Assembly (NCBI GenBank): GCA_037833965.1
Contig: AP031357.1
Coordinates: 12,792,001 to 12,856,000, forward strand
Length of the DNA stretch: 64,000 nucleotides
Reading direction: 5' to 3'
DNA from: Marchantia polymorpha subsp. ruderalis
Lineage: Eukaryota > Streptophyta > Marchantiopsida > Marchantiales > Marchantiaceae
Below the pieces are notes generated by a model. It was not told the DNA's origin and searched no databases. It worked only from the letters and a program-made list of their open reading frames with translations. Below are positions 14,401 to 27,300 of this stretch, one piece after another; the first letter of the stretch is position 1, and every line of letters starts with the position of its first letter. Position numbers and translations under genes: made by a program.

Positions 14401-16763
14401 AAAAATTTAACATGAGATGATTTTATTTCTATTTTTATAATCAGAACTTGAATCATCAACTGTAATATTTAAAATTCAAAAATATATACAGAAAGCTTGA
14501 TAACCATGCTATATCAAATTATTTCAATTATGTGCATGATTACTTGTGAAAACTATTTAGATTTGTTGTATGTTAAAATTTTAAACTCTGTTTGTTATAT
14601 GAACTTAGATCTGATTTAAAAAAAGAATGCATAAAAACTTTTACTATTCTAATGTTCAAATAAATGCAAATATTAGAAAAGATAATGAACATAAACAGCA
14701 AATCAAAAACTTGGTCTAAGTTTATAATAAAATGAATGTTGTGTGACTTGTTTTTTGACAATTATATGGAAAATAAACCATTTATTTATATTTATTTGAT
14801 AATGTATACTTCAACATAATCTACAGTCAAACTGATTACAAATTGTTGCATTTGAATGCATCTTACATTCACATATAAATTATAATATTCTTCTATATTA
14901 TATATAATTTTATAAGCTCAAATAATATTAATTTTATTCTTGAAATTTCCAAATTCACAAAACAAATCAAATTCCTGAATAATAGATTATTTTATTGTGG
15001 AAGTTGTACCTAATTGTAAATTTTTAGTGTGCATCAAAACACAAATAATAATAGCTCTTTTGTGATCATAATATGATCATGAATGTTGTACATTGGTTTT
15101 TATCTTAACAAGTGTATGTATGTTATTAAAAATTCTGTTTGTATATAAATACAATATTTTTCAGTACAAAATCAACTTGTCAAACAATCTTTGTGGGTAT
15201 ATGTATAAATTTTTATCACGCTTTAGAAAGAGTTTTAAATAATTTCACTTTGATTTATATATATTAGGGTTTGCATTATTTATCTGTAATGAATTTCTTT
15301 ATATGTTATATATATTTTTGGTTAAATAGCAAGGAATTAATTAGATTTTTAGAATATTACATTACAACTGATTGGCAACAAGTCAATTAAATTTGTATTT
15401 TGCTCACTATATCATTAAAGTAATTTCCTTCATGATGAATCTTGAACTAATACAATATCAATACCTTACACATTTTTAAAAAAATGCTCTTTATGAATCC
15501 GTCAAGCACAAAACTCACTTCAAGTTATAGTTTCAACACTATCATATCAGATTGCTATTGCATGCTTAAATATAAAAATTTGTATCTAGAATATAAACAT
15601 TTTCATGTGACATATCCATGTCATATATTTTTTTTGGAGCACATGTGTTTAAATAAAAATTGAAAAGTTCAAGATATATTTTATTCATTTCATGTTGTAG
15701 AGTATTCAAATAAACTCTCTATGTATAAATTTGCCATGATATGTTAATCCAAAATAATATCAACCAAAGTGCATAAAATTTAAAATATAAAAAATTACCT
15801 CATTTCATGCTTTATTTCGATTTACAAATATAATTAAATGAAAAATTACATTGATGACTATACAAGTAATAATTTAATCTCATGTTCTGAAGATGTTTAC
15901 TTTACAATTTTAATCAATATTTTTTTTATCGTATGATGAAAAAAATATATAACATGAAAAAATATATTTATTACAGGAAACATCAAGTCACGTAAAAAAT
16001 TAAATATCAAAACATAATTAATAAAAAAATATTTGTTTGAAGTAACCTATGTACTAAACACTATTATTTTTTATGAGTGTATTTAGTCTTATTTTTAAAA
16101 ATCTTGTTACTCTTGTAAAAGTTTAAAGTTTCATACAAAAACTTATTTAATTTTTTGTCTATGAAATTGAATTTATTTTTAAATATTAAATAAAATTATT
16201 ATAAAACTTGACATTATATTGTGTTGAGTTATATGAATGTGTGCGTGTGTGTGTCTATATATATATATAATCTGTTATATTATTAAGTTGAAAGTTTATG
16301 TTTCAAAAAAACTTGATATTTATTTTACCTTGGAAAATGTCAATTTAAAAAAAAATTCATAAAATTATGCTGCATAATGTATTTAGTATGATAAATATAA
16401 AATTGCATTATTTGCAAGTATTGAAATTCAATTTTAACGAAAAAATTATTTTGATTTGATTTTTTTGAATTTTTGATTTCGCTTAAAAATTTAAATTTTA
16501 TATATAATTTATACAAAATTATTTTATTTTTTTTTAAACTCCAGTTCAAAAAAGTGAATCATACTCATCTTATCTACATGATATTTTTACATGTGAGATT
16601 GCATTAGTGATAAATATTGTTAATTACTCAATGTTTTGAATGACCTGTCAGACATGATCTCTTGCAGGTTAATTAAAGTTATTGTTAATTAATTAATTTA
16701 AATTAAGTTTTTATCTGTTGCAAATTATAATGATTTATGTTAATTATGTCATAAATAATGAAT
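11451..16763. other. AT-rich block, middle part; no gene recognised
   Basis: Extremely AT-rich, with long A and T runs and stops in all frames. The 3' half of the gypsy relic should fall in the first kilobase, but I cannot read its end or a 3' LTR. No splice-consistent coding sequence, tRNA or other RNA gene was seen. A GT-rich then TA-rich microsatellite lies at about 16238-16270. Confidence 0.4.
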
Positions 16764-16965
16764 TGGTAAATGGTAAATGGGTTTTGGCACCTGTGTTGCC
16801 CAAAGCTTTTGGTTCTAGTGTTCCCCATGGCAGGTTATGGCAGGATTTTGTCACCCCGCGATACAAGACAGCACCGGGTGTCGGCATATGTTGCCTAATT
16901 AACCCATGACAGGTCAGCCCTCGCCTTTCGTATCGTCTTCTGCCCACTGGGCGGCAAAACAAAAA
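16764..16965 (-). mobile_element. Short GC-rich insert carrying the LINE 3' tail (SINE-like candidate)
   Basis: About 200 bases of conspicuously higher G+C interrupt the AT-rich block. Its left edge (16764-16782) is two units of TGGTAAA, the reverse complement of the ATTTACC tail that ends every LINE copy in this window. The sequence next to that tail is not the LINE 3' UTR, which in antisense would continue ATCAAGCCC. So this is not simply a truncated LINE. A short element sharing only the 3' tail of a LINE is what a tail-dependent SINE looks like. I could not identify convincing polymerase III A and B boxes or a clean target duplication. It could instead be an unrelated fragment with a chance match. 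Confidence 0.4.
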
Positions 16966-19715
16966 TATTATTTCTTTTCAGTTACACTAGTATCACACGC
17001 TGAATAGTAGAAAAATGCAATTTCAAGAATTAAAACATTTCATTTCTATACAACAATGACATAAAATCACAAGATAAAATAGAATTGATCATAGAATTAC
17101 ATCATAATTCGAAAATTTTATATTCCAAAAATTATCTTCTATATTTAATATATATAATGTTTCCTGAAAATTTTATATCACATTGAAATTTCACCTGAGA
17201 TAAAACTTTCAGTTTTCTAAACAAGCAGCAAAAAAACAATTTTGTAAGAAGTATTTTTCATGTTGATATAATGACAAGTTTTATATAACAAAGTTAAATT
17301 GATGGATATTTTTTAATATTATTTCAAAATTTATATAAATTATTATAATGTTATACATAAAAATTTATATATATACTTGAAACATTATTCTGTTTCAAGT
17401 ATTTTTCATATTGAGCTTATAATACTTATATATTAAAATCAATTTGAATTCTTATTATTTATTGTGTATGATAATATTTTATTCATTATGTGATGAAATT
17501 GTGTTTGAGTTAATTTATATCTTTTTGAACTTTTGCATTATAGTTAGTTTTAATTTCTATGTTTTTGTCTAAAATAAAAAAATAATTTTTTTCTGATATT
17601 AACAATAATTCATGTAAATTTTTTTTGTTGAACGTGTCTGCATGTCCATTGCTTGGCGCATAAAACACACATATTTTATGTCAATGATTGTAAAATAAAC
17701 ATGTTAATAGCTTGTTGACATCTTATGTCAACTAATTATTTTACTCATGACATTTTAATTTTCAACAGTCATATCAATCAAAGTAATAAAATAATTGTTT
17801 GTATCTTACATAATTTAATATTTCAATGTACAATTTTTATGTTGTACAATACCATAAAGTAGAGGTGGGTCAATAAATTTCAATAGTTCTTGTTCATAAC
17901 GCACTATGTTCGCACTAGCGACGGCTTTATCATTCCTGGTTAACATAATAATTTTATATAATATCAATAATCAAAGACTTTTCATGTATTAAATTTTCAT
18001 TAATGTCATCTATGACTCAAGAAACTTTTTTGAAATTTGTGATTTTTTTCTATTTTGAGTAAAAATAAAATAAAGTATGTTATAATTGAAAATGACAAAA
18101 TATGCTCCTATGTTACTGCTTTTTTTGAAGCTTTGATGTCTTGCTTATACATTTATTTTTACTGAACTGAAATTGTCCATATTAGTCACCTCAAAATATC
18201 ATCACTTTACAATTGTTTGATTATCATAGATAAAAATTCAATGCATAAAAATAGACTTATTTTATATGCATCTAATCTAAATCTAAACATAATGAGTTGA
18301 TCATAGCATATATCCCCCTGCAGTTCACTCTATATGTCAAGACGTCATGCTCTGAAAGAAGTACAGCCATATTCATAGTACTTTTCGTTCAACTTCAACA
18401 TTTATCTCATTCATGTTAAAAATTTCAATTAAAAAATTTCTTTGTTATGTATTAAGGATATCCAAGGAAAATTTCACAATCCATTTTAAACAACTAACCG
18501 CTTTAGAAATATCTTTGTGCAAAGTTTTTCATTCGGGATAAATGCATTGATTTGAAGAATGATTTTTGGTACAATTTAATGATAAATACATCGCAACTAA
18601 AATCGTGATACAAATATTGATGGTGCATTTTCAATTCTATTATCTTGCTTCATTATGTAATTATTGCAAATTACAGAAGTATAACTTGTGGCAATAAAAC
18701 ACTCAACTTTGAATCAGATGCATCCAAAAATCTGTAATCAAGCTTGCAATGTTACAAAATGTAGATATATACATGGGACTGAGATAATTGTTGACTGATG
18801 TCGTTTCATTTTGGATATTGCATATATTTTTGGAAAATATCATATAATAAAAAATTTTTAAATCAAAGAGGTTGTCAAACAGTCGATCTATTTGTGGTAA
18901 TCAGTGCAAAGCATGTATGATGATTGAAACAAATGTTTTCCATAAATTATACTAAAAAAGTGTGAAAAATGAAATCGATCTACACTTGAAAATCTGAAGC
19001 CAAATCTTATTTCATGTTTGAGCACTTCGGTGTACAACTAAAAATCCAAGGTAAATAATTATTCAAAATCTAAGAACGTAATAATATTTTACATGATACA
19101 GAGAGCGTAAGGAGAAGTCATTTGCACAAAATGCCATGACGTATGATGTACATATATTAGATTTAAGCTAATTGTTCTAATCCAACCTTATTTTGAGTAT
19201 TCATAACTCATTAAACAAATCTTCTACGTTCACTTTATCTATCCAAGATTAATATATCTACAGATTTTTTCAAGAATCTTGATACGAGAAGCTCTATTTG
19301 AATTGAATATTCATTACTGTCGATGAATCGTTCATTTTATGTGATTTACTCAAACTTGAATCTAGAAGAGATTGAATCCTAATGACTTTCATGAATTAGC
19401 AAAGCAGCGGACTTTTCTCTGAATGCAAAATGCTAAAGAGCAGGTATATTGTTGCAGTTATGGAGTTTTTGTACTCATCTATGAACTATCTGATTGCATT
19501 TGAACTATAGCTTGCGATTGTGTAGAGTACGCTATGAAAATTTAAAAGGGGGTTTAAAGCGATTTCATCAAAGAGTTGCATTTCAGGAAGATTATCTAGG
19601 ATTAGCCAAGTCCACATCTTATAAAGTTCTGTTTCATAATGCATTGGCAATTTTTAAAAGGTGCAGTTATTACATTTTCATATATATATATATATATATA
19701 TATATTTGTAACTAA
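16966..19715. other. AT-rich block, last part, with TA microsatellite
   Basis: No coding sequence recognised. A perfect TA dinucleotide run lies at about 19680-19704. G+C content rises at about 19400-19500, marking the right edge of the AT-rich block. Confidence 0.4.
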
Positions 19716-21118
19716 AGTTGTAATTATTCAGTAATCGTTTATGAAATAAAAACCTCAACATCACTTAGTGAGGCTATGGTTACTTTTCTTTTACAGACTG
19801 CAAAATGTACGACGAATATTGGCAAGCAAACCCAGATGTCACCAAATAATTGCAGTATCTTCAGGTGCTTGGAATTTCTTCAGACATTGTCTACAGCATA
19901 TTGTGCAAAAGGAATATTCTCTACATAGTGCATCTCCGATACAATGACAGATGTAGGCTTTCGGTTGAGAGAACAATCCGTCAAACTCTCTCGAGTATTA
20001 CTTGGCACTAACGCAGCTAACTTACTGCTGGTCATGTCTTGCTGGAAATGTGTGAAAAGTTGCGAATATACCCGTCGATACTCTCCATATCCTCGCAATG
20101 CAATGGGAGTTCTGACAAAGCAGTTTTCTTCTTGTCAGTCTCCAGTCGCGAATGCTTGTTCAATCTTGTGGAGAACTCCATGCCAAGGATAATACAGAGG
20201 TATTCCCCGTGTGACACCTGCCGATGACCAGGAACCCATGGGGCTTCCCTGACCTTGCGCTCAGAAGTCAGGAGAGAATTGTCCGCCTTTGATTCTCATT
20301 GAGGAATTTGAGATAGCGCAGGAGAATGGTTCCTTTGTCGGCGCTTGTGACCAGTTCCGTGAGGTTACACTTCGGTCCGAAGACCTGAAAGACCTATCCG
20401 CTTCGCAAGCAGCGAGGATAATAGTGGACGCGGACTCCATCTTCGACAAGTACCGGACTTATATACTCTACAATAAGACTTACTTGGTGCCCCCTCTACA
20501 AAGAGGCTTGTTCCACATAGGAAGTGAGTAGATGCTGCGCCGAACTTATGAGTAAACTCCGCTTCACACGCCGTGGTTTATCCTTCCTCTAGCTAATGCA
20601 CCAATCAATTAAGTTACGAAGAAAGATGTCCAGAACAAAGATGCACTTTCAACTACTACTGGTGTGAACCTATATCCATTCTCGAAAATTTCGTGTCAGT
20701 AGCTTGTATCCATTTGCTATTTTTAAGCTATATTGCCATCTGACAGCATTTTCGAAGGCCCAAATATCGGTGAAAAAAGATCAGATCCATGCAGAACAGC
20801 ATATATCTTGCTCATGTTTTTGACATTTGCTGATAACAAGAAAGGGCGATGCATGGAGTTTGACTCGTTCAAAATGTGGCATAGACAGCCGATCAGAAAA
20901 GAACTTCGCTTGTCAAACTTTCAGACCTGAAACTTGTACCTTGTTTGTGGACATTGAGATTTATGTGGCATGTATTGTACAGTTATCTTCATTGAAGATA
21001 TTCAGAGAAGACCGTTAAATTTTTGATCCGGTGAGCAAGTACACAAACAATTTGTGTTCTAATACATTAAATTTGGACTAGCATGTCATAATAATTCAAA
21101 AGACATATTTTTAAATTA
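19716..21118. other. Moderate-GC region; possible unidentified exon
   Basis: The plus-strand frame 20289-20531 (80 codons) is acidic, polar and protein-like (…EEFEIAQENGSF…), ending in a hydrophobic-aromatic stretch. I recognise no family. No confident splice sites tie it to neighbouring frames, and other frames overlap it on both strands. It may be an exon of an unidentified gene or chance. Confidence 0.25.
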
Positions 21119-22290
21119 AAAATGGTAAATAAATCAAGCCCTTGGGATCCAAAGTATAAGAAAGCAAGCCAAAAATCACAAACAAACAAAAAGACCGTAA
21201 AGATCAATATCTAACTAGGGCCAAGAGCACTATAGCAATAACTAATGACGTTCCTAATATAACAACCTAAATCAAAACATACTAACTGTTATAAAGAATA
21301 AATTCTCCACATCTATATTATGAGCAAGTCTAATCTATTTTTAACTAGTACAAGTAACAAATACTTGCTGTTCATCTTCAATATGTCCATTGATGCATAC
21401 CCTACAAAGAGGTTAATTACTATTGATATTAAAACAACGTCATTCCTGAATTCCAAGTTTATGAGATCCAATTCTTTGCCTAGCAATAATATGATGTACG
21501 GATGTAGAGATCCATGCAAGCATGTATTCTTGTTCATTGTACACAAGCATAGGATTCACATGAAGTTGATAAACTTGCATTTTGGTGATTCGTCTACTCC
21601 AAATAATGTTGAAAATTTCCTCCTTTACAGGCTGGCGGAGTGCCATGGGTTGAAGATGAAGACGAGAAGCATCAAGAGATATCACACTTCTGATGTAAGT
21701 GATGATCAAATATAAAGGTTTGGACTCTAGAGGTAGACAACATATTTCCGCAAAAAAAATAGCATATGGAGTTTGGTTTCTTACATCCAAATTCTCCTCG
21801 TAGAAAGATCTCGTGTTCTCTCTCCACAAGTTCTCAACCTGTCTATCTATAACTAGGATTCCATACTTGGTCCCATATAAGATTACCGGTAGCACTAAGC
21901 TTCTAAATAAAAATTTCTTAAGACTTCATGACACTAGACGAGCTCTTCTACAATGATTTAATAATGAATATAGAGCTTTGTACCAATTTCTACTCTCTTT
22001 TGCATTCAAAGTGCCCAATTTTAATCATTAGAGAAATCAATACCTATATATTTCTAACTATTCACTTCTTCTAATTGTAGATATTTGTAAAAAATTGAGA
22101 ATTGGATTTAGTGCCGACTGTCATGACTTTAAACTTTTCCAAATTTATCTCCATTTGATTTTCGGTACAAAATCTTGCCAAAGCTTCTCGGTGTTTTTTG
22201 TAAACTAATAGCATATGATGCTAGTAATATGATATCATCCTATACAATAGAGCTTTGATGACAAAGTTTCCAATGTTGATTAGAACAAAG
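21119..22290 (-). mobile_element. Antisense LINE fragment, 3' end to RT core
   Basis: The left edge is a worn TGGTAAA tail followed by ATCAAGCCC, the antisense of the LINE family 3' UTR. Minus-strand translation then gives, in broken frames, the ORF2 C-terminus, the conserved QLHVNPMLVY and HIIARQRIGSHKLGI segments (about 21440-21620), the LDASRL block, and near 22215-22270 the remains of the ALLYADD catalytic motif. The 5' end is truncated upstream of that motif. It is more diverged than LINE-1 and LINE-2 and has many stops and small indels. It lies about 2 kb beyond the 3' end of the villin-like gene and belongs to the same family as the copies at 40-59 kb. Confidence 0.85.
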
Positions 22291-24363
22291 TTAATGTTAA
22301 AAATTTATGTTTGACTTTAAACAATAACTCAACCTGGATGAGATGAGAGGAATCGCCAAATTCGACCTTTTCCAAATGTTTGTTTCTGAATATCGCTGGT
22401 GATCCAAGTGCTTAACAAGATGTGAAGACATTTTCATCTTGTGCCAGTAGTCAAAAAGTTAGATAGAGGTGTAAGGAAGACTTGTTTCCTATTTCCTCTA
22501 GGACTAGTGATCCTTCTAGAACATCAGATCAAACGAAGTTAAAATGACCCAGGAGAAACCGGCTTGCGTTTTTTCACAGTGAAACAGCGTTTTCTTTACA
22601 ATTTACAGAAATTGCTCATTGGAGCTAGGTTTAAATAAGGCCTAGTACGCATCACAGATCCAACAATGAAGTCCTAAGTGGAGAATCTACCTGTTTTTTC
22701 AAGAGGTGAAATAGCCATAATGAAATGACGTGGAGTCGAGAGGAATCACTCGCAGTCTGGACAATTATCCTGTCTCTACCTACTGCCAAACCTTTCTAAC
22801 TTTATCCAGATGCCCAAAGGTCTCTCCATGTTAGTGAGTGATGGATATCTTGCTGGCTAACTTTCGGCATAGACGCAAGACACCTAGTTATTCTCATGGG
22901 GCGATGGAATAGAATTTTAGATTCTTTTGCAACAGCCGCATTAGGAGGTGCCTCTGATTTGAAGGTAGTGGGCGAACAGATCGAATCGCAAAAGGTAAAT
23001 CTTTGGTTGTTCTTTCAGAGCGGTCTAGCTCCAATAATAGGCACTTGAACGTCAGAAGTCAAGCCAACAAAGATTGATGAGTTTTGTTTTGCAGCAGTCT
23101 GGAGGCTCTTTTATAAGCAAAGTTATGGCATAGATCAACAGCCGTAGCTGGCCATCCAATTGGGCTTCAAGAGAAGAACGCTTTTGATGATGGTGGGGAC
23201 CTGCTTCTTGTCTAAATGACAAACAGACAAGAACTGAAGATTTATCTTCGTCCACTCGATCCCGATATGCATCAAACACTGAAACGTAAGACCCGTCTGT
23301 AAGGAATACAGGTTGCTGCCCACGAATATGCACGGTACAGCGGCTTTTCTTGGAGGTCCTAGGAGATGTCGTCCACCGTCCAAGTTGATCTTTCTCAGCT
23401 CTTTGTAACTACCAGATTATCTAGCGACTGCATTGCGGGACGTTTGAATTACTAGTAACCTAACGACTTTGTTGGAAGAAGACGACGCAGTTCGATGTCG
23501 AGCATGCAAGAGTTGCATTTATTCCAAATTGCCGTATAAAGTGGTCACGCACAGTGAACGCAGGGACGTATCTTGCTTGCAGGCTGTAGACATTCTGACC
23601 ACTGAAGGACTAAGGATTCGCTGTATACAGCCACAGATATATAATTAGCCTTGCTAGCAGTCTCCGAACACACAGGATCGCACAGCAACCTGACGGTTGC
23701 AAATGCTTGTGAATGCACAGAATTGTATTTCCCCGTTAGTGTACTCTAAACAGGGAACACGTTCCAGAATATTCGAACGGAGACTGATATATTCCCTGCA
23801 TTTTGTAAGTCGAGTATCCAAACTTTCCGTTTTCCGTAAAATGAAATCTCACTTGTAATGTTTCGATTGATGTTTTTGATTTTGAAATTAGGTTAGTTGA
23901 AAAAACAGCTTCTTTAATTACGCTCTTACCCGACGTCAATATTGGTCTTGATCGAGAACACAACAAGAAAACCCAGAGACGAGTGGTGGTGCCCTAGAAC
24001 AGAAGACTGTTTCATTAGAGTCGGAAAGGGCTCATATGTAAACACAGCTTTGACCAGCTTGAACCAGTCCTTTCTAGATGGTCAACAAGCGTAAACCTTT
24101 AACGAATGGAGTCCTGTCTGGTCTAGGCCAGCACCTGATAAAATTTTCACACTAATAATGAGGAGCTCCTAATATTGACCAATACGGTGAACCAGAAATA
24201 TTCCATTCGGGAGTTTGGATCTGCCTAAAAAGCCCTGCCTAAAAAGCTTCGCATAAGTGACGAGTGCTTCCACAAGAGAACACGCTGTAAATCAATGAAA
24301 TGCCATCGAAGTCAGGGATGACCAGAATTGCAACCTCCCACGAAATAACCTTGTAAGCAGCCT
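22291..24363. other. Region 3' of the villin-like gene; no exon recognised
   Basis: I searched the minus strand here for gelsolin repeats 4-6 and the villin headpiece and found no readable motif. A minus-strand frame at 23052-23400 is open and polar (…GQQPVFLTDGSYVSVFDAYRD…) but unrecognised. The stretch probably contains the 3' UTR of the gene and intergenic sequence. Confidence 0.35.
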
Positions 24364-27300
24364 TCACTCATCTGATTCCGTTTGAGACCATTCTTGAAAG
24401 AAAGACTTGAACACAGGAAGTTCATAGCCCTCTGTAACCCTCGTGATACGGGTAAAAGAAGGCCTCTTTTGGCTTGAAATGATTTTCTGAACAAGCCACA
24501 CAGAGAAATTAGTAAACCGTTTGAGATGATAAGGCATGAAGGCATGAAAATACCAAAGTATTCCAGCAACCCGATATCACGTTCGCCGTTAGACCTGAGT
24601 TCTAGCTAGCAAGGTCGGGTCTTCACCATCTTTCCTAAGCTCTTGTGCAGCATAAGCTTTGTTTTAGAAAACCAGATCACAGCTCAGCCATGATCGGGTC
24701 TTTGACAGACAAGAATAATGTCGACAATATGAAAACTAGAGTCCAAAATAAACAGAGAACATCGATTGGACACTTGCCTCGGCAGCTAGTGTGGCAGCCT
24801 TCTTTTCTTGAAGAGTGCTTCCCCGACCGAGCCACACATAAACATCACTCCCAGTATCAAGTAAATAACAGCTCTGGGTGTCTAAGGTATCTTTTGTCAG
24901 AGTAGCCTCTTCAACTTCCTTCAAATCTCCATCTACAACACTTCACTCAGAAAAAAACACACAAACGCGTAATAGTCGAGTCAGAGCAATAACGTGAGTG
25001 GTGGAAACTACAGTAGATTCCCCTACGACACGCTCTAATGTTCAGGTGATGAAAATAGTACAAATGTCCTGCTTATTCTACTTAGGAGCAGTGATCAGAT
25101 CTCACACAACAGACGTTGCAGAAACTCTAATATAAGGACTTAAACCTCACATATTGAACCACGATTCGAATCTGCAACAAAATTTCGTAATTGGAGACAG
25201 CTTAGAACGAAGGTTAGTAAATAGACGACAGTGCTACAGACCCTAGCTTGGAAAGCAAGGAGATTGCCTTCGCATATGCAGGGAAATGAGACCAGTGATA
25301 CACATAGCAAAATTACCTTTGTCGATACATGCCTTCTGTATGGAATATGAGATGCAGAATTTCATACCAGCTTGCATCCCATAAGTTCAAAGCACTATCA
25401 TCCGACAACTGAAATGTACAGACAGACATGAGAAGAAAAGAGCGGCGGAAGTATTACAGTGAAAGCTTCACTGGACCAGCTGCCTCCTCGGTAGATTTCT
25501 CTCCTATTGGACCAACACCTCCGAAAACAGCCCAAAATTGCTCTGCTTCAGCTTCCGCTCCATCTTCATCTGATATTTTAGCGAGTAAGCTTAGAGATCT
25601 ATACGCGTTGCCTTCAACTCCAGTGAAGATTTATTAATATCCAGCTGAGGTTCCTCCAAGAAATAAAGTTCTAAAGAACGTACCAATAAGAACAACATCA
25701 CAGCTGCCGTCATGATTCGTGTCCTTCAACTGCTGGACAACTTCCATAGCTTTTCCCCTTTCTGAAATGCTCGACTTTTCTCCATTGAACTGGAATATAT
25801 TGTCTTTTGTGTCCAGAATAAATACATCATCATGAGTGAGAGATTCTCGAGCAACGGGTACCTGAAATGCATGCACTCGGATGTTACATCAAGCAGTCTA
25901 GGTTTCCACGTCCGAGCTTAAGTAGCGTTGCACAATAGTCAGAGTCAAAGAAGGCCACTTCCATTGAGCTTGTCTGAAGACGATTAGTCTAGAGTTTCAA
26001 AAGGCTTCTATGTTCGTGTGTTCGTTCCCAAGGATAGACATATGCATAGTGATATTAAAACGCACATACAACAAACACAGGCAGGCTTCGAAAGTCATTA
26101 TTCGTATGACAAGGCTTAGTTACTAACCTGAGTCACTCGCGTGTTAGCTCGGGTTCCTTTGATGACAAAGAGCTTGTTTTCAAATACCTCAGCTTCTACC
26201 TTTTTAAATCCTGATGCAACGCCTCCATCAAGCGGAATGATGGGAGACTTGAAATAAGACAGAAAGAGATCACTTTCGTGACCCTGACATTCCCTGTACT
26301 GTACTGCTTTATCTCCCAAGTGTGTATCTAACTCCACAGTCTTAATAGCTGCGGTTCCAGCCTCATCCTTCAACACATTACAACAAGATTAGACTGTAGC
26401 GCTGTTAAGTGTTCAGCTCCCCAACTCTTCATAGGTAATTTCCATCAACCAGACCACGATAGCGTCAGATATTGCCCTTCCTGATTCTACCATTGCATGA
26501 GCTTTCGGCACAAATATGATCAAAGCTAAAGAAAAAATCGTCTGACCTCCTCGGAAGAAAACATTGATCTGTGTAGCTCGAGTTCTAAATGTAATAAACT
26601 GAACCTATCTCATGAACTGAAGAATAATCTCAAGTTCAAAAAATCCATTGAGTATTTGATCCAGTTGTGGTTCGAAGTCCAATTAGGCTTGAAAAAACAA
26701 TTTTTACGAAAATGAGCAACGTTGAGTGGAGAATGTCGTTGGAGAAAGGAGCACTTAACATATACTGCGTCATGATATGATAGACTCAAGATTGCTCTTA
26801 CAGTCTCACTCGAAAAGTTAATGGATCCAATCTGAGGTGATCAAGTCTAATGGCCACTGGACTAGTCCAACCGAGACAGCTGAAAGATAAAAGCGAGGAC
26901 CACGCTTATATTTCCATATACGCAGCAGAAGTCAACGCATGAGAAAGAAGAACCCAATAGCCTCAACAGACTCAACAGAGTACAAATCGTGAATTTTGAT
27001 AATTTTCCCTAACCTCGCCCCTATGATAACTTTCAAGGACTGAACGAACTCGTTACTTTTCCATATCATGGTCATAGACCTCGGCCCTGGCTGACCGCTG
27101 CTTCTAATTACAGAGTAGGAGGAAGAAGTAAGATGAGGTAAAGAAGGAGGCGAATGAGGGCTCCTCTTTTAGTAGGATTTCCTACATAAATGAAGTTCGT
27201 TCGAAGCTTCCGGCTGTCAACAGATTAGCAATTCACCAGCTCATCCACCTGTAATAGTTGTTGACCTTCAAAGATTTGATTCAAAACAGCAGCAGATTTG

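Noticed and set aside
3150..19500. Organelle DNA insertion as the cause of the AT-rich block
   Set aside because: No organelle genes, tRNAs or rRNA segments are readable, while copia and gypsy relics are.
19900..24300. Gelsolin repeats 4-6 and villin headpiece
   Set aside because: Searched the minus strand for the typical motifs (WRI…GKFYSGDCY, CFLLQSG, headpiece YSYERL) and found none.
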